IMG/VR virus record: IMGVR_UViG_3300037140_000179 | Coordinates: 1 to 39,360 of that record | Origin: a virus | Reading direction: 5' to 3' (one strand) | Length of the DNA: 39,360 bases | Shown: positions 21,268-30,300 of the stretch, piece after piece | Numbering within the stretch: the stretch's first letter is position 1 | Layout of the letters: every line of letters starts with the position of its first letter | Position numbers and translations under genes: made by a program | Notes under the pieces: generated by a model | The model's database searches: none | What the model saw: the letters and a program-made list of their open reading frames with translations, nothing else | What the model was told of the DNA's origin: nothing

Positions 21268-22226
21268 ATCCAATAGGGTTTTATATTGATATTCTTTTTA
21301 ACTGATTCAATAGTCATCTTTAATCCATCTTCAAATGATATTTCATTTTTTACATTACCAATCATTTGAGACATTTTATTATTGTTAATATTGTGATAAT
21401 GTAAGTAATCTTTTTCTTTTATAAAATTAATATTATTAAATTTTAAACTTTCATCAATCATTTTTAATGTTCCGATTATATTAAACCAATCTCTTCTTTC
21501 TTCCCAACTTTCTCCAATATTTACTTTTTCGTTCCAACATTCTTTAAAAATCAATTGCAATATAATATTAGCAAGATTTTCTACTCTATAATAATTTTTC
21601 TTTATTGCTTGATTCAATAAAATATCTAAATGACTTTTTGCATAAACTGAATAAATCAATTTCGTCAATGCACTATGCAAATCATCTGGATAATCTCCAA
21701 ACCCGAATACCGGTCTTACAATCAAACTATCTGTTTCGCATAATTTATCTACTATCTGTTCGCCTGCATATTTAGCAATACCATACAATGTAGATGGATT
21801 TATTTTTGTTTCTTCAATTATATACTTATCGCGCGAATAATCAGTAACATCAAAAATTGCAGTAGTTGACAAATAACATAATTTGATTTTATACTTATTG
21901 CAAATATCAACTACATTTTGTGTTCCAAATACATTTGCTTTTATAGCATCTTCTTTTGAATTTATACAATAATCTGTTCCAACAAAAGCGCCTGAATGAA
22001 TTATAATATCAGGTTGAGTCATTTGAATTGCAGTTTCTAAAACATCAATATCTGTAAAATCTACTTCTGGCTTTCTTATCTTAAATGACTGATGAGTTTT
22101 TATTGCATTCAAGTTGTGCTTATCGTTCTCCCACTCATTAACTATTTCACAATCAAAATCTTTCGCTAATGCCTGTATAGCTTTTGGAATTACTCCCGAT
22201 TCTCCAGTAATAAATATTTTTTTCAT
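21264..22226 (-). CDS. NAD(P)-dependent nucleotide-sugar epimerase/dehydratase (extended SDR)
   Basis: The 320-residue protein starts KKIFITGESGVI, a Rossmann TGxxG-type motif. It has IIIHSGAFVGTDYC near residue 75, YLSTTAIFD with the catalytic Ser/Thr, and YGIAKYAGE (Tyr-x3-Lys) near 147. RPVFGFGD and a C-terminal substrate domain follow. It resembles RmlD or GalE-type enzymes that change sugar nucleotides. In this operon it might prepare a sugar for DNA or virion modification, or act on the host surface pathway. It overlaps both neighbours by 4 bases. Confidence 0.85.
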   Translation of the reverse strand: MKKIFITGESGVIPKAIQALAKDFDCEIVNEWENDKHNLNAIKTHQSFKIRKPEVDFTDIDVLETAIQMTQPDIIIHSGAFVGTDYCINSKEDAIKANVFGTQNVVDICNKYKIKLCYLSTTAIFDVTDYSRDKYIIEETKINPSTLYGIAKYAGEQIVDKLCETDSLIVRPVFGFGDYPDDLHSALTKLIYSVYAKSHLDILLNQAIKKNYYRVENLANIILQLIFKECWNEKVNIGESWEERRDWFNIIGTLKMIDESLKFNNINFIKEKDYLHYHNINNNKMSQMIGNVKNEISFEDGLKMTIESVKKNINIKPYWI

Positions 22227-22648
22227 AATTTCGATTGCAATTCTGAATATGTCTGACTTATAGTTTGAAAGGTATTGTTTATTCTTATAACGTTTATATT
22301 CTGATTTTCTTTTGCTATTCTTATTACTTCTTCAAAAACTTTCTTATGAGGTACTATATCTAAAATGCCTATATCTGTTTCACTATTGCCTTTCATTCTT
22401 TTTATCATTACGTCAGCATTACATTCAAGATAAACAAACTTTTCATTCAACATCGAATGAGTTTCAAATTTATTCCAAAAATATTCTTCGTTAATGTCTC
22501 TTTTAAAAATTCGTCCATAAGCAATTTGAGAAATAAAAGATCTATCATGGACTAAGTATCTTCCTTTAGATTCTTTTACTATATGTTTTAACAAACTAGA
22601 CTTTCCTGATTTGTCTAGTCCGTCAAGGTGAATAATTTGATTTAACAT
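22223..22648 (-). CDS. dTMP-kinase-like P-loop nucleotide kinase
   Basis: The 141-residue protein has Walker A LDGLDKSGKSSLLK at 8-21, HDRSFISQIAYG near residue 34 (the DR-x-x-S-like motif of thymidylate kinases) and a short lid with MIKRMKGN near 82. It is shorter than cellular dTMP kinase (about 210 residues) and closer to phage deoxynucleoside or nucleotide kinases. The substrate may be a modified pyrimidine nucleotide, given the neighbours. A kinase acting on hydroxymethyl-uracil in DNA, as in known hypermodification pathways, is another option. Confidence 0.7.
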   Translation of the reverse strand: MLNQIIHLDGLDKSGKSSLLKHIVKESKGRYLVHDRSFISQIAYGRIFKRDINEEYFWNKFETHSMLNEKFVYLECNADVMIKRMKGNSETDIGILDIVPHKKVFEEVIRIAKENQNINVIRINNTFQTISQTYSELQSKL

Positions 22649-22986
22649 TATAATTCTAACTTTTTAATTGCTTCTTGTACTTTTATTAGATTCAATAAAG
22701 TCACTTTACCGAAAATTAAAGTCTTATTATAAATATATTGATTTTTTGTTTGTGGAAAATCTTTTCTTATAAACAATGTTTCTATTTCGTCTAATGTGAA
22801 GTCGTTTATATTAAAACAATAAAGCTTTTCATAGATTTTACTATTATTTTCTTTATCGTAAACAGTATAAATTAATCTACCTTTTTGATCAACTACTTCT
22901 TTAAATGGTTTTACTATTATTTCCCATGCATTTAATTCATGCAATGCAGCAGGAAATTGATAAAATACTAATGTAAGTTTACTCAT
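22648..22986 (-). CDS. Hypothetical protein, 112 aa
   Basis: The protein (MSKLTLVFYQFPAALHELNA, then GRLIYTVYDKENNSKIYEKL) is a mixed alpha/beta single domain with no familiar motif. It shares one base with the kinase start and overlaps the dUTPase-HAD gene by 4 bases, so it belongs to the same translational unit. A role in nucleotide modification is suggested only by location. Confidence 0.6.
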   Translation of the reverse strand: MSKLTLVFYQFPAALHELNAWEIIVKPFKEVVDQKGRLIYTVYDKENNSKIYEKLYCFNINDFTLDEIETLFIRKDFPQTKNQYIYNKTLIFGKVTLLNLIKVQEAIKKLEL

Positions 22987-23930
22987 ATAGTTTTTGCTTG
23001 AAGTTCTTTGATTTCATCTATATCATTAAATGTAGCAATTACATTTACATCTTTATTTACTTTTCTTATTTCTGAAGATGGGTACAATAAATAATTTGGA
23101 AGCAAATATGTTTTAAAGTACATTGATAACTTGTTGCAGTTTTCTATTTCATCATCTAAACAGAATGCAATTTGTTCTTTATCAAAATGATCAATTAAAA
23201 ATTGCTCCTTGTCTTTACTAAAAAATAAAAAATCATAATCAATATTTTGCAAATTAAGCCAAACTGTAGTATCGAAAAATAATCTTACATGTTTTTCATA
23301 AGGTCGCGAAGTCAATAAAATTATTTTATATTTTTCTTTTACTTTATAATAAAAATCCATAAACAATCTATTTAATACGTTTTCTCTTTCTTGTCCTGAA
23401 ACGCGAAATGCTTTCTTTTGATTTTTATAACTCTGTATAGAGTCTTTTTTATAATCATAAATAGTTTTAAATGTAGATCCTTCAAGAAACTGGCAAGGAT
23501 AATTATTAATAATGCCATCTATATCTATAACGATAAACTGTTTAGAATTATCTTTTTTAATTGATAGTAGTTTTTTATCTTGGCGATACCTAATATCAAC
23601 AATTTTACTTTTTTCACAAAATTTATTATAAAACATTTCAGAATCTACTCCATGCAATATTAATAAATTCATAATAAACTTATAACTATCAACTAATTCT
23701 TCTATGAAATTATCAATATTGTTTTCTCTAAAAAGATGTCTATGAGTCTTCCAATTTAATTCATCTAAAGATTCATAAAGTTCTTTTGAAGCACAGAGTA
23801 TAAACTCCTTACTCCATTTTTTTAAATCTTCTTGCGAAATATTTTTAATATCAATATTAAACTTTTCGCGAAATATTTTTTCAGTAAATTCAGTTTGAAT
23901 TGCAAAGATGTCTTCTAAACGATTTTTCAT
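22983..23930 (-). CDS. Fusion: all-alpha dUTPase-like domain plus HAD phosphatase
   Basis: Residues 1-118 follow the all-alpha dimeric dUTPase family: IFAIQTEF, KELYESLDELNWKTH with Glu50, Glu53 and Trp60-Lys61, and FIEELVDSYKF with Glu77, Glu78 and Asp81. Residues 130-300 are a HAD domain: IDIDGIINNYP (Asp136, Asp138), LLTSRP (Thr207), a lysine near 239 and CLDDEIENC (Asp259, Asp260), similar to deoxyribonucleotidases. One polypeptide could therefore turn dUTP into dUMP and remove phosphate from a dNMP. This fits an operon that controls or replaces thymine nucleotides. The order of reactions is inference. Confidence 0.72.
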   Translation of the reverse strand: MKNRLEDIFAIQTEFTEKIFREKFNIDIKNISQEDLKKWSKEFILCASKELYESLDELNWKTHRHLFRENNIDNFIEELVDSYKFIMNLLILHGVDSEMFYNKFCEKSKIVDIRYRQDKKLLSIKKDNSKQFIVIDIDGIINNYPCQFLEGSTFKTIYDYKKDSIQSYKNQKKAFRVSGQERENVLNRLFMDFYYKVKEKYKIILLTSRPYEKHVRLFFDTTVWLNLQNIDYDFLFFSKDKEQFLIDHFDKEQIAFCLDDEIENCNKLSMYFKTYLLPNYLLYPSSEIRKVNKDVNVIATFNDIDEIKELQAKTI

Positions 23931-24103
23931 GCTGCATGTTTAAATTTGTATTTATTAAAAGCATTCTGAAGCTTTCTATTACATTTATTATGTTTATATG
24001 CATAATAATGTTTATCTTTTCTTTCAAGCAAAACAAAAGCAGACCCTATATAAATATGATTATTTATAATATTTCTTAATTGATATATTCCAGATTCTAT
24101 CAT
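23927..24103 (-). CDS. Truncated GIY-YIG nuclease-like protein, 58 aa
   Basis: The short frame reads MIESGIYQLRNIINNHIYIG, then SAFVLLERKDKHYYAYKHNK and ends NAFNKYKFKHAA. GIY, YIG, the Arg after the second strand and the H-x-N-x-x-LQ-A-x-x-KY pattern are all present, but the strand with the catalytic glutamate is absent. It overlaps both neighbours by ATGA junctions, so it is fixed in the operon. It may be a degenerate homing nuclease or a repurposed DNA-binding fragment. Confidence 0.7.
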   Translation of the reverse strand: MIESGIYQLRNIINNHIYIGSAFVLLERKDKHYYAYKHNKCNRKLQNAFNKYKFKHAA

Positions 24104-24792
24104 CTTAATTTATTATCGCTTTCGTATTGAGATGCTGGAATTATAATATTAAGTTGCTCTTCTATTTCTTTTGCTGTACAGCAACTTTGATTAAAACTTG
24201 CATATTGCGCTTCATCTTTATGACGATTGCATCCAGCAAATAAACATCCAAAACTTTGCGATAAATAATCAGACTGCGAATACGTACATTTTTTTACAAG
24301 ATCGCATTCTGGTAAAAATAAATTAGCTTGATGTATTCCTAATTTAATTAATTTATCTCTTAACAACCAATGTAATCCACAAATATATTCTTCTTCACAA
24401 AATTGTAATCTTCTGCTCATTTGACCGATTAATGAATCTATACTTTGTATTACAAAGTATTGACAATTTCTTGTCATTAAATTATAATCAATTTGATTTT
24501 TTGATAAATTTCTCGTTTCTTCTAATGCCTTTAACGTATTTATAGTTTTATCAAAAAATATTTTATCATTTGCAAGTTTATCGTATAACTTAGTATATAT
24601 TACGTATTCTGGTTCTTCTGCAACTTCATAAGACATAAATTTGACTCCAACTCTTGCTCTACTATGTTGATCAAATTGACAAATTGGAGAATTTTTTACA
24701 AAATATTTTACTTGCTTATTGTCAAAATCTACAACTTCAACTATGAGATTCTCTACGCCCCTCATTAATGTTATGCCTTGTTCTTTTATCAT
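24100..24792 (-). CDS. ThyX-like protein A with Cys-rich C-terminus
   Basis: The 230-residue protein resembles flavin-dependent thymidylate synthase. VKNSPICQFDQHSRARVGVK at 32-51, then Ser54, lines up with the ThyX segment of form [22 protein letters not shown]. Here RAR (45-47) stands for the RHR motif. The helical C-terminal core includes MSRRLQFCEEEYICGLHWLL. After residue 160 it is Cys-rich (163, 169, 183, 188, 204, 205), which could hold a metal or iron-sulfur cluster. It overlaps ThyX-like B by 4 bases. The assignment is by eye; the activity is probably not simple dTMP synthesis. Confidence 0.5.
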   Translation of the reverse strand: MIKEQGITLMRGVENLIVEVVDFDNKQVKYFVKNSPICQFDQHSRARVGVKFMSYEVAEEPEYVIYTKLYDKLANDKIFFDKTINTLKALEETRNLSKNQIDYNLMTRNCQYFVIQSIDSLIGQMSRRLQFCEEEYICGLHWLLRDKLIKLGIHQANLFLPECDLVKKCTYSQSDYLSQSFGCLFAGCNRHKDEAQYASFNQSCCTAKEIEEQLNIIIPASQYESDNKLR

Positions 24793-25592
24793 AGTTCAAA
24801 TAATTTTTTATCTTTAATATCTAATTCTTCATATTTTAAATTTCTAATAAAGTCAAATATTTCTTCGTTAGCATGAAATAATATTTTGCAATATACGCCA
24901 ATTAATGGAAACTTATCAGTAATTGCTCTAATCATTGCTTGATATACTGCGGCTAAATATACTTCTTCGTGCGTAGTATTTAATAATTTTTTTGACGCGT
25001 GAAATCCTTTTACTCCAACGATTGAAAGTAAATTTTGCCCTAATATATATGAATGTGAATAACTTTGCGATAAAAATGCTCTTGCAGTTTGCCATGAACC
25101 TTGAGAATCAGACAAAGCTATTTCATAAAGATCTTTCAAATCAGAAAATAATTGCTTATCTCCCTCAACTTCTTGTTTTACAATATCAGCATCAAGCTTA
25201 TTATTGTCCCTGCAACCCGCGCTTTGAACTGAAATAAATTGAACATTTGTAACGTGATAATCAAAAAGCCATCTTGGTACGCCTTTTATTCTAAAAACAA
25301 AATGTACGTTTTCTTTACATTGAGGTAATGTTAAATGAAGTAAACACGCTTTTATTATTTCCAATCTACCTTCTGGTTTTAATAATGGCCATTTTTGTTT
25401 GCAGTCATTGTCTCCCCATGTTGCAGTAGATGAAACTACCATAGCTTTATAAGGATTGTCAGTACAACTCTCAATAGTAACTTCCAAAGAATCTTTCAAA
25501 GATACTATATCTGTTCTTTTTATCGGCTTATCGCTGGGTAATGTGCCCATAGCCTTTCTAATGTTTTCTATAGTACTTTTATCTTGACTCAT
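24789..25592 (-). CDS. ThyX-like protein B, lacking the RHR motif
   Basis: The 267-residue protein follows the ThyX layout: VVSSTATWG near 52, FVFRIKGVPRWLFDYHV at 98-114, a Ser/Arg pattern QSAGCRDN at 123-130, and TARAFLSQSYSHSYILGQN near 169, matching the AR-x-x-LP helix and Asn of ThyX. The FAD/dUMP-binding RHR is replaced by VTN (114-116), and the later LNLR arginine is not found. It may be the second, non-equivalent subunit of a heteromer with ThyX-like A, whose gene it overlaps by 4 bases. Assignment is by pattern only. Confidence 0.5.
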   Translation of the reverse strand: MSQDKSTIENIRKAMGTLPSDKPIKRTDIVSLKDSLEVTIESCTDNPYKAMVVSSTATWGDNDCKQKWPLLKPEGRLEIIKACLLHLTLPQCKENVHFVFRIKGVPRWLFDYHVTNVQFISVQSAGCRDNNKLDADIVKQEVEGDKQLFSDLKDLYEIALSDSQGSWQTARAFLSQSYSHSYILGQNLLSIVGVKGFHASKKLLNTTHEEVYLAAVYQAMIRAITDKFPLIGVYCKILFHANEEIFDFIRNLKYEELDIKDKKLFEL

Positions 25593-26526
25593 TGCTGAAT
25601 TTTTTTATTAATTCGTTACTTTTAATCTTATGTTCCATCTGAGCAAGCCTTCCAGCCATCTTAATGCCTTGAATTTCGTTTATATTAAGCGATTTCTGAA
25701 TGTTAATTGGTAAGTATTGGATTTTATTCAATATAAGGTTACCATCAACGCTGTCAGCGAGATTTGATACAGGATCTATTGTCTCATAAACTACATAATC
25801 TTTAAAATACGTTTTTCTTGAATATACGCCATTAGTGCAATAAATATACGAATATGTCTTTGACAGTTCTTTATCAAAATCATTAGTATAAGCGCACTGC
25901 GTAAAATGCTTATAAATAGGGTGAATGTTAATCCAGTTGTCTCTACTTGTCTTTTCTAATTCTGTAAGCTTTAAAAAGATCTTCAAATTTAACGTTGAAA
26001 TACAATCTACATAATGATATACCTTAGAATTTGTTTCTATTTGTTGATTTTTTAAATCAATGTGGGTTATCATTTCTTTAATGATTCTTCTTTCTTTTTC
26101 AAGTTTCTTCTTTAATTTTTTAAATACTCGATAATAAAATTCTTCGCCTTTGATATTACTCATATCTTCTGGCAAATTGTCAAATACAATATATCTGCTT
26201 TCTGAACCAGAAAGTATACTTCCTTCAATTACTTCAGTATCTCGTACTAACTTATTGTACTTCTTTTTATAACTCAAATCAATATTATCAAGAACATCTA
26301 CTCCATTATTCGAATATCCAACTACAAGTTGTGTAAGTATACAAGGTATTCCAATTTCTTTAATGAATTTTTCTGCATAACTATCATACTTAATAACTCT
26401 AATGCCCGGAATAAAAGGCAAAGTCAATTGCCCTAAAGGATTTTCATCAATAATATAATGATCTTTTAAATAGTATGCAGCTATTAATCCAGCAATACCC
26501 CCGCCTAAAATAAATTTATTACTCAT
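25579..26526 (-). CDS. FAD-dependent oxidoreductase (amine oxidase/UDP-galactopyranose mutase-like)
   Basis: From the ATG at 26526 (ATGA overlap with the methyltransferase stop) the protein starts MSNKFILGGGIAGLIAAYYL: a GxGxxG dinucleotide-binding motif followed by IIDENPLGQL. The C-terminus has the second FAD-contact region, GIKMAGRLAQMEHKIKSNEL. The middle is lysine-rich and probably forms the substrate lid. At 315 residues it is shorter than most amine oxidases. It could supply or use reduced flavin together with the two ThyX-like proteins, or oxidise a modified base or a polyamine. Both are inference. Confidence 0.7.
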   Translation of the reverse strand: MSNKFILGGGIAGLIAAYYLKDHYIIDENPLGQLTLPFIPGIRVIKYDSYAEKFIKEIGIPCILTQLVVGYSNNGVDVLDNIDLSYKKKYNKLVRDTEVIEGSILSGSESRYIVFDNLPEDMSNIKGEEFYYRVFKKLKKKLEKERRIIKEMITHIDLKNQQIETNSKVYHYVDCISTLNLKIFLKLTELEKTSRDNWINIHPIYKHFTQCAYTNDFDKELSKTYSYIYCTNGVYSRKTYFKDYVVYETIDPVSNLADSVDGNLILNKIQYLPINIQKSLNINEIQGIKMAGRLAQMEHKIKSNELIKKFSNESR

Positions 26527-27287
26527 ATCTTTTTCCAAATGTTAGGGCGATTATTAAAACCATCATGTGTTACAGGCGCATAGTTTTCAGCAAGTACATT
26601 GTTAAACATTACTTTTGTCGCTTCACAGTCTCTTATTTTTCCTGAAATTAAGTATTTATTAAAATGACCGACAGCTAAAGGTCTGAATGCATTTGCAACA
26701 GCAACATACTTCGGGTTTGTTGTTAATAGTATTTCTCTTAAATGTGCAATAGGTTCGTAGAAATGTTCGAAGTATTCAGAGCAGAATGCTAAATCGCATA
26801 CTGGCAATTCAGCAAACTTATTATCTGTAACAAATTCAACATTAATTCTATCTTTACAAATCTCTTTGCAAATCTCTAACTGTATACCTTTTAAATTTGT
26901 GCCAATTATCTTTTGTTCTGGAAATGCAATGCATAAATCTAACGTTGAATAACCGATACCGCAACCAAAATCTATGATAATATTCAACCCTTCAAATAGT
27001 TTCTTATTGTCAGCAAGTACTTTAACGTGCTTACTACTCCATTTCTTATACGACAACCAACCCGCGCCTATATAATATTTATCGTCATATAGTGAATAGT
27101 CTGCAGCGCTTCCCGATTCTTTTATAGAATCATACCACTGCTTGATATATTTACTTGAATGAATGACTTCTTCATCATTATCAAATTCTTTATCTTCAAT
27201 ATATTTTACTATTTCTTTTATTTCAGAAATAGATATACCAGAAATTTTACTGGCAATGACGCAATATTGTTCAAATCTTTTTTCCAT
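26523..27287 (-). CDS. Class I SAM-dependent methyltransferase
   Basis: The 254-residue protein has motif I IIDFGCGIGYSTLDL near residue 97, an acidic/loop position after strand 2 (IIGTNLKGIQLEIC) and CDLAFCSEYFEHFYEPIAHL near 165. The N-terminal 90 residues are helical with YYIGAGWLSYKKW. No DNA-methylase motif (such as DPPY) is visible, so a small molecule, nucleotide or modified base is the likely substrate. It is the first gene behind the second copy of the 59-bp promoter and leads the modification-like operon. Confidence 0.85.
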   Translation of the reverse strand: MEKRFEQYCVIASKISGISISEIKEIVKYIEDKEFDNDEEVIHSSKYIKQWYDSIKESGSAADYSLYDDKYYIGAGWLSYKKWSSKHVKVLADNKKLFEGLNIIIDFGCGIGYSTLDLCIAFPEQKIIGTNLKGIQLEICKEICKDRINVEFVTDNKFAELPVCDLAFCSEYFEHFYEPIAHLREILLTTNPKYVAVANAFRPLAVGHFNKYLISGKIRDCEATKVMFNNVLAENYAPVTHDGFNNRPNIWKKI

Positions 27288-27303
27288 GCGAATTAATTTA
27301 TTG

Positions 27304-27362
27304 ACAAATATATAATGTTTTATTTAAAGTAAAATGCTTTTATTTAAAAACTTATTAACAAA
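27304..27362 (-). promoter_or_regulatory. Repeated 59-bp phage promoter, copy 2
   Basis: This block matches 14283-14341 at 57 of 59 positions, from TTTGTTAATAAG to the -7 box TATATTTG (27305-27312). The methyltransferase ATG is about 17 bases downstream. It separates the polymerase gene from the modification-like operon and should drive that operon. Confidence 0.7.
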
Positions 27363-27366
27363 TTTA

Positions 27367-30300
27367 CTACATAAAGTATATTTTACTTTGCTTACTTGTT
27401 TGCAAACCATTATTAGAATAATACTTATCTGGCTTTTTCATTCTACAATTTATCGCAATAATACTATTTTGTTTTAATTGATCTTTATACTTTTCATACG
27501 TTTCATTCCATACTACAACTTGAAATTGAAGATTGTTATTATCTAACATTAATTTTACATATTTTCCGTTTTTACTCATTCTTTCTGCCAATTGGCTGAT
27601 ATTACCAATAACAAGTATTTCATCGTCTGGCATTTCTTTCGCTTCAGTTACTTGCTGCGCATTATAATATTTATACTTTGAATTAATAGTCTTCTGTAAA
27701 TTTCTATAAATAATACCGTAATCAATATAACCATAACCGCAAATTTCTTTTGCTTTCAATTGCCAATATGTATCTTTATAAACTTCATTGCCTTTTAAAT
27801 TTTCAGGCAATTCTTCATTTAATATATTTTTAAAATAATTAACTGAAATATCCCATCTTTGTTTTACTTCTTTTATTTTTTCAACTTCATCAAAGCATCC
27901 AGCCAAAATCAAACAGCATATTACTCTTTTATTTACTTTGCTCTTATTAACGCGAGATACAAAATCTTTTAACGACTTGAATTTTCCATTTTTTTCTCTT
28001 TCTTCAAGAATTGCGCTTACGGCAATATTTCCAGCAAATTTAACTGACGATATTGACCAATAAATTTTATCAGTTTTTTTATCACATCTAAAGCCAATAT
28101 TCGAATTGTTAATATCTGGTGCAATTACTTTTACTAAGCCAGCTTGATCAATCTCAGCAAGTTTTGCCGATATTAATTCTTCCTTTGACCATTGCAAAGA
28201 TATAGTCCAAAATTCTAACGGGTAGTATACTTTAAACCATAGCGAACAATAACCTAAAACTGCGTATGAAGCTGAATGGGCAATATTGAAGGCGTAACTA
28301 CTGAAGGCACCGAGTTTATCCCATACATTATTTGCATACTCTTCAGATACACCCTTTTTAATATAGCATTCAACAAATGTATTTTTATGTTTTAATGTCT
28401 TTTCGTCCAAATTTTGATTTTCATGCAATTTTGTAATTATTTTTCTAAATTTATCTGCTTCAGTCATTGTACATTCTGTAATTACCTTATACGCCGTCAT
28501 CACGTGTTCTTGAAAACAATACAAGCCATAAGTATCTTTAGTTATATCTTCTAACAAATAATCATATTCTGCAACCTTTTGTCCAAATTTCATTTTTACA
28601 TAATCTGTCTGCGCATTACTTTCCATAGGTCCCGGTCGATTTAATGCATTAGCAGCAGTTAATTCTGTTATTGTATCTGGTTGAAGATCTAACATGTATT
28701 TTTTTTGAACGTCAGTATTAAATTGAAAAACATCTTCCGTTAATCCTTTTTTAAAATATTCAAACACATTGCAGTCAGTTACATCGATATTAAATACATC
28801 TATATCTACATTTCTATTTTTCTTAATTAATGTCATCATATTGTTAATCTTATCAAGTTGCTGCAAACCTAAAATATCTTCTTTTAAGAATCCAGTAGCT
28901 TCTACATCAAATTTATCAAATTCTGCAATTAAAATTCCATCTTCTAATCTAACAGGCAATAAGTCATACACAGCTTTTCTATCTTCGTATTTTGGCGTAA
29001 TAATAACTCCCGCAGCATGAATTGATTTAACTTTGGGTTGATACATTATCAATTGCATCATCTTTACTAATTTATGATTTTTATTAATAAAATCTTTTAG
29101 TTTAGGTTCTACCAATGAACATTTAAACAAATCAATAAAGACACCATCTTCAAAATCTTTATTTATAAGCGATGAAATAAAGTTTGCTTCAGAATAATTA
29201 ACATTCATTTCTCTACTTAAATCTTTAATGCAAGATTTCAATTTAAAGTTATTAAATGTACCTATACAGCAAACATTATGCGTAGTATATTTTTCTTGAA
29301 TGTATTGCTTTACTTTATCTCTATACTCTGATTCAAAGTCGACATCTATATCGGGCAAACTACCACCAATAAGTTTTTGATCTTTATCATATTGAGGTAT
29401 GCGAGCTTCATTTAAAAATCTTTCAAAAATCAATTTATATTTGATAGGGTCTAAGTGTGTAATATTTAGAAGATAAACAACCAATGAACTAGCAGCACTA
29501 CCTCTGCCATGTCCTGTGAGTATATTGTTTTCTTTACACCATCTCAATATATCCCACAATATTAAAAAGTAATCTACTAATTTGCCTTTTTCAATAATAT
29601 CTATTTCTATTTGTAAACGCTCATAGTATATATTTTCATCTTCAACTTTGCCAATTAATCGTTTTTTAAAACCTTGCTCTATTAAAAAGTAAAATAAATC
29701 ACTATTTGTCTTAAATTCTTTAGTTTGTTCTTCACTCATCTCATATTGAGGTAAGTGCATTTCATTTTTAGTAATTTGAAATTTGCAAATATTTGTTAAT
29801 ACTTTAGTATTTGAAATACATTGTTCAAATAATTCAATGCATTGATCTGCATCTTTATCTTCGTATAAGTTGCTAAACTGTTTGCTTATTTCATCAAGCG
29901 TTTTAAAATGCTGATCTTTACTTTGATACTTAAAACCAATCTTGCCAACTTTATTAAGTAATGTTTTTACTTCATAGTCTTCTTGATCAAGATAGTATGA
30001 GTCACAAATTAAAATAGGTCTGATTTGTTTTTGCCAGTTTTTCAAATAATCTTGAATGTTTAACAGATGTGATCTATCTTTTTCATTTGATGAATATTTA
30101 ACTAAATCAATTTGAAAAAATACATCTACAAAACTTGTTTTAATAGCAATACAAAATTCTTTACTTAATTTTTTATCGCAACTAATAACGCAAACTAACC
30201 CTTCACTGTGCGATAAAATAAAATCTTCAGTTACGTGCCCTAAATTAACTACATTAATTTGAGCATTGATATTTAATAAATTCTGCCAACCTTTTTGATT

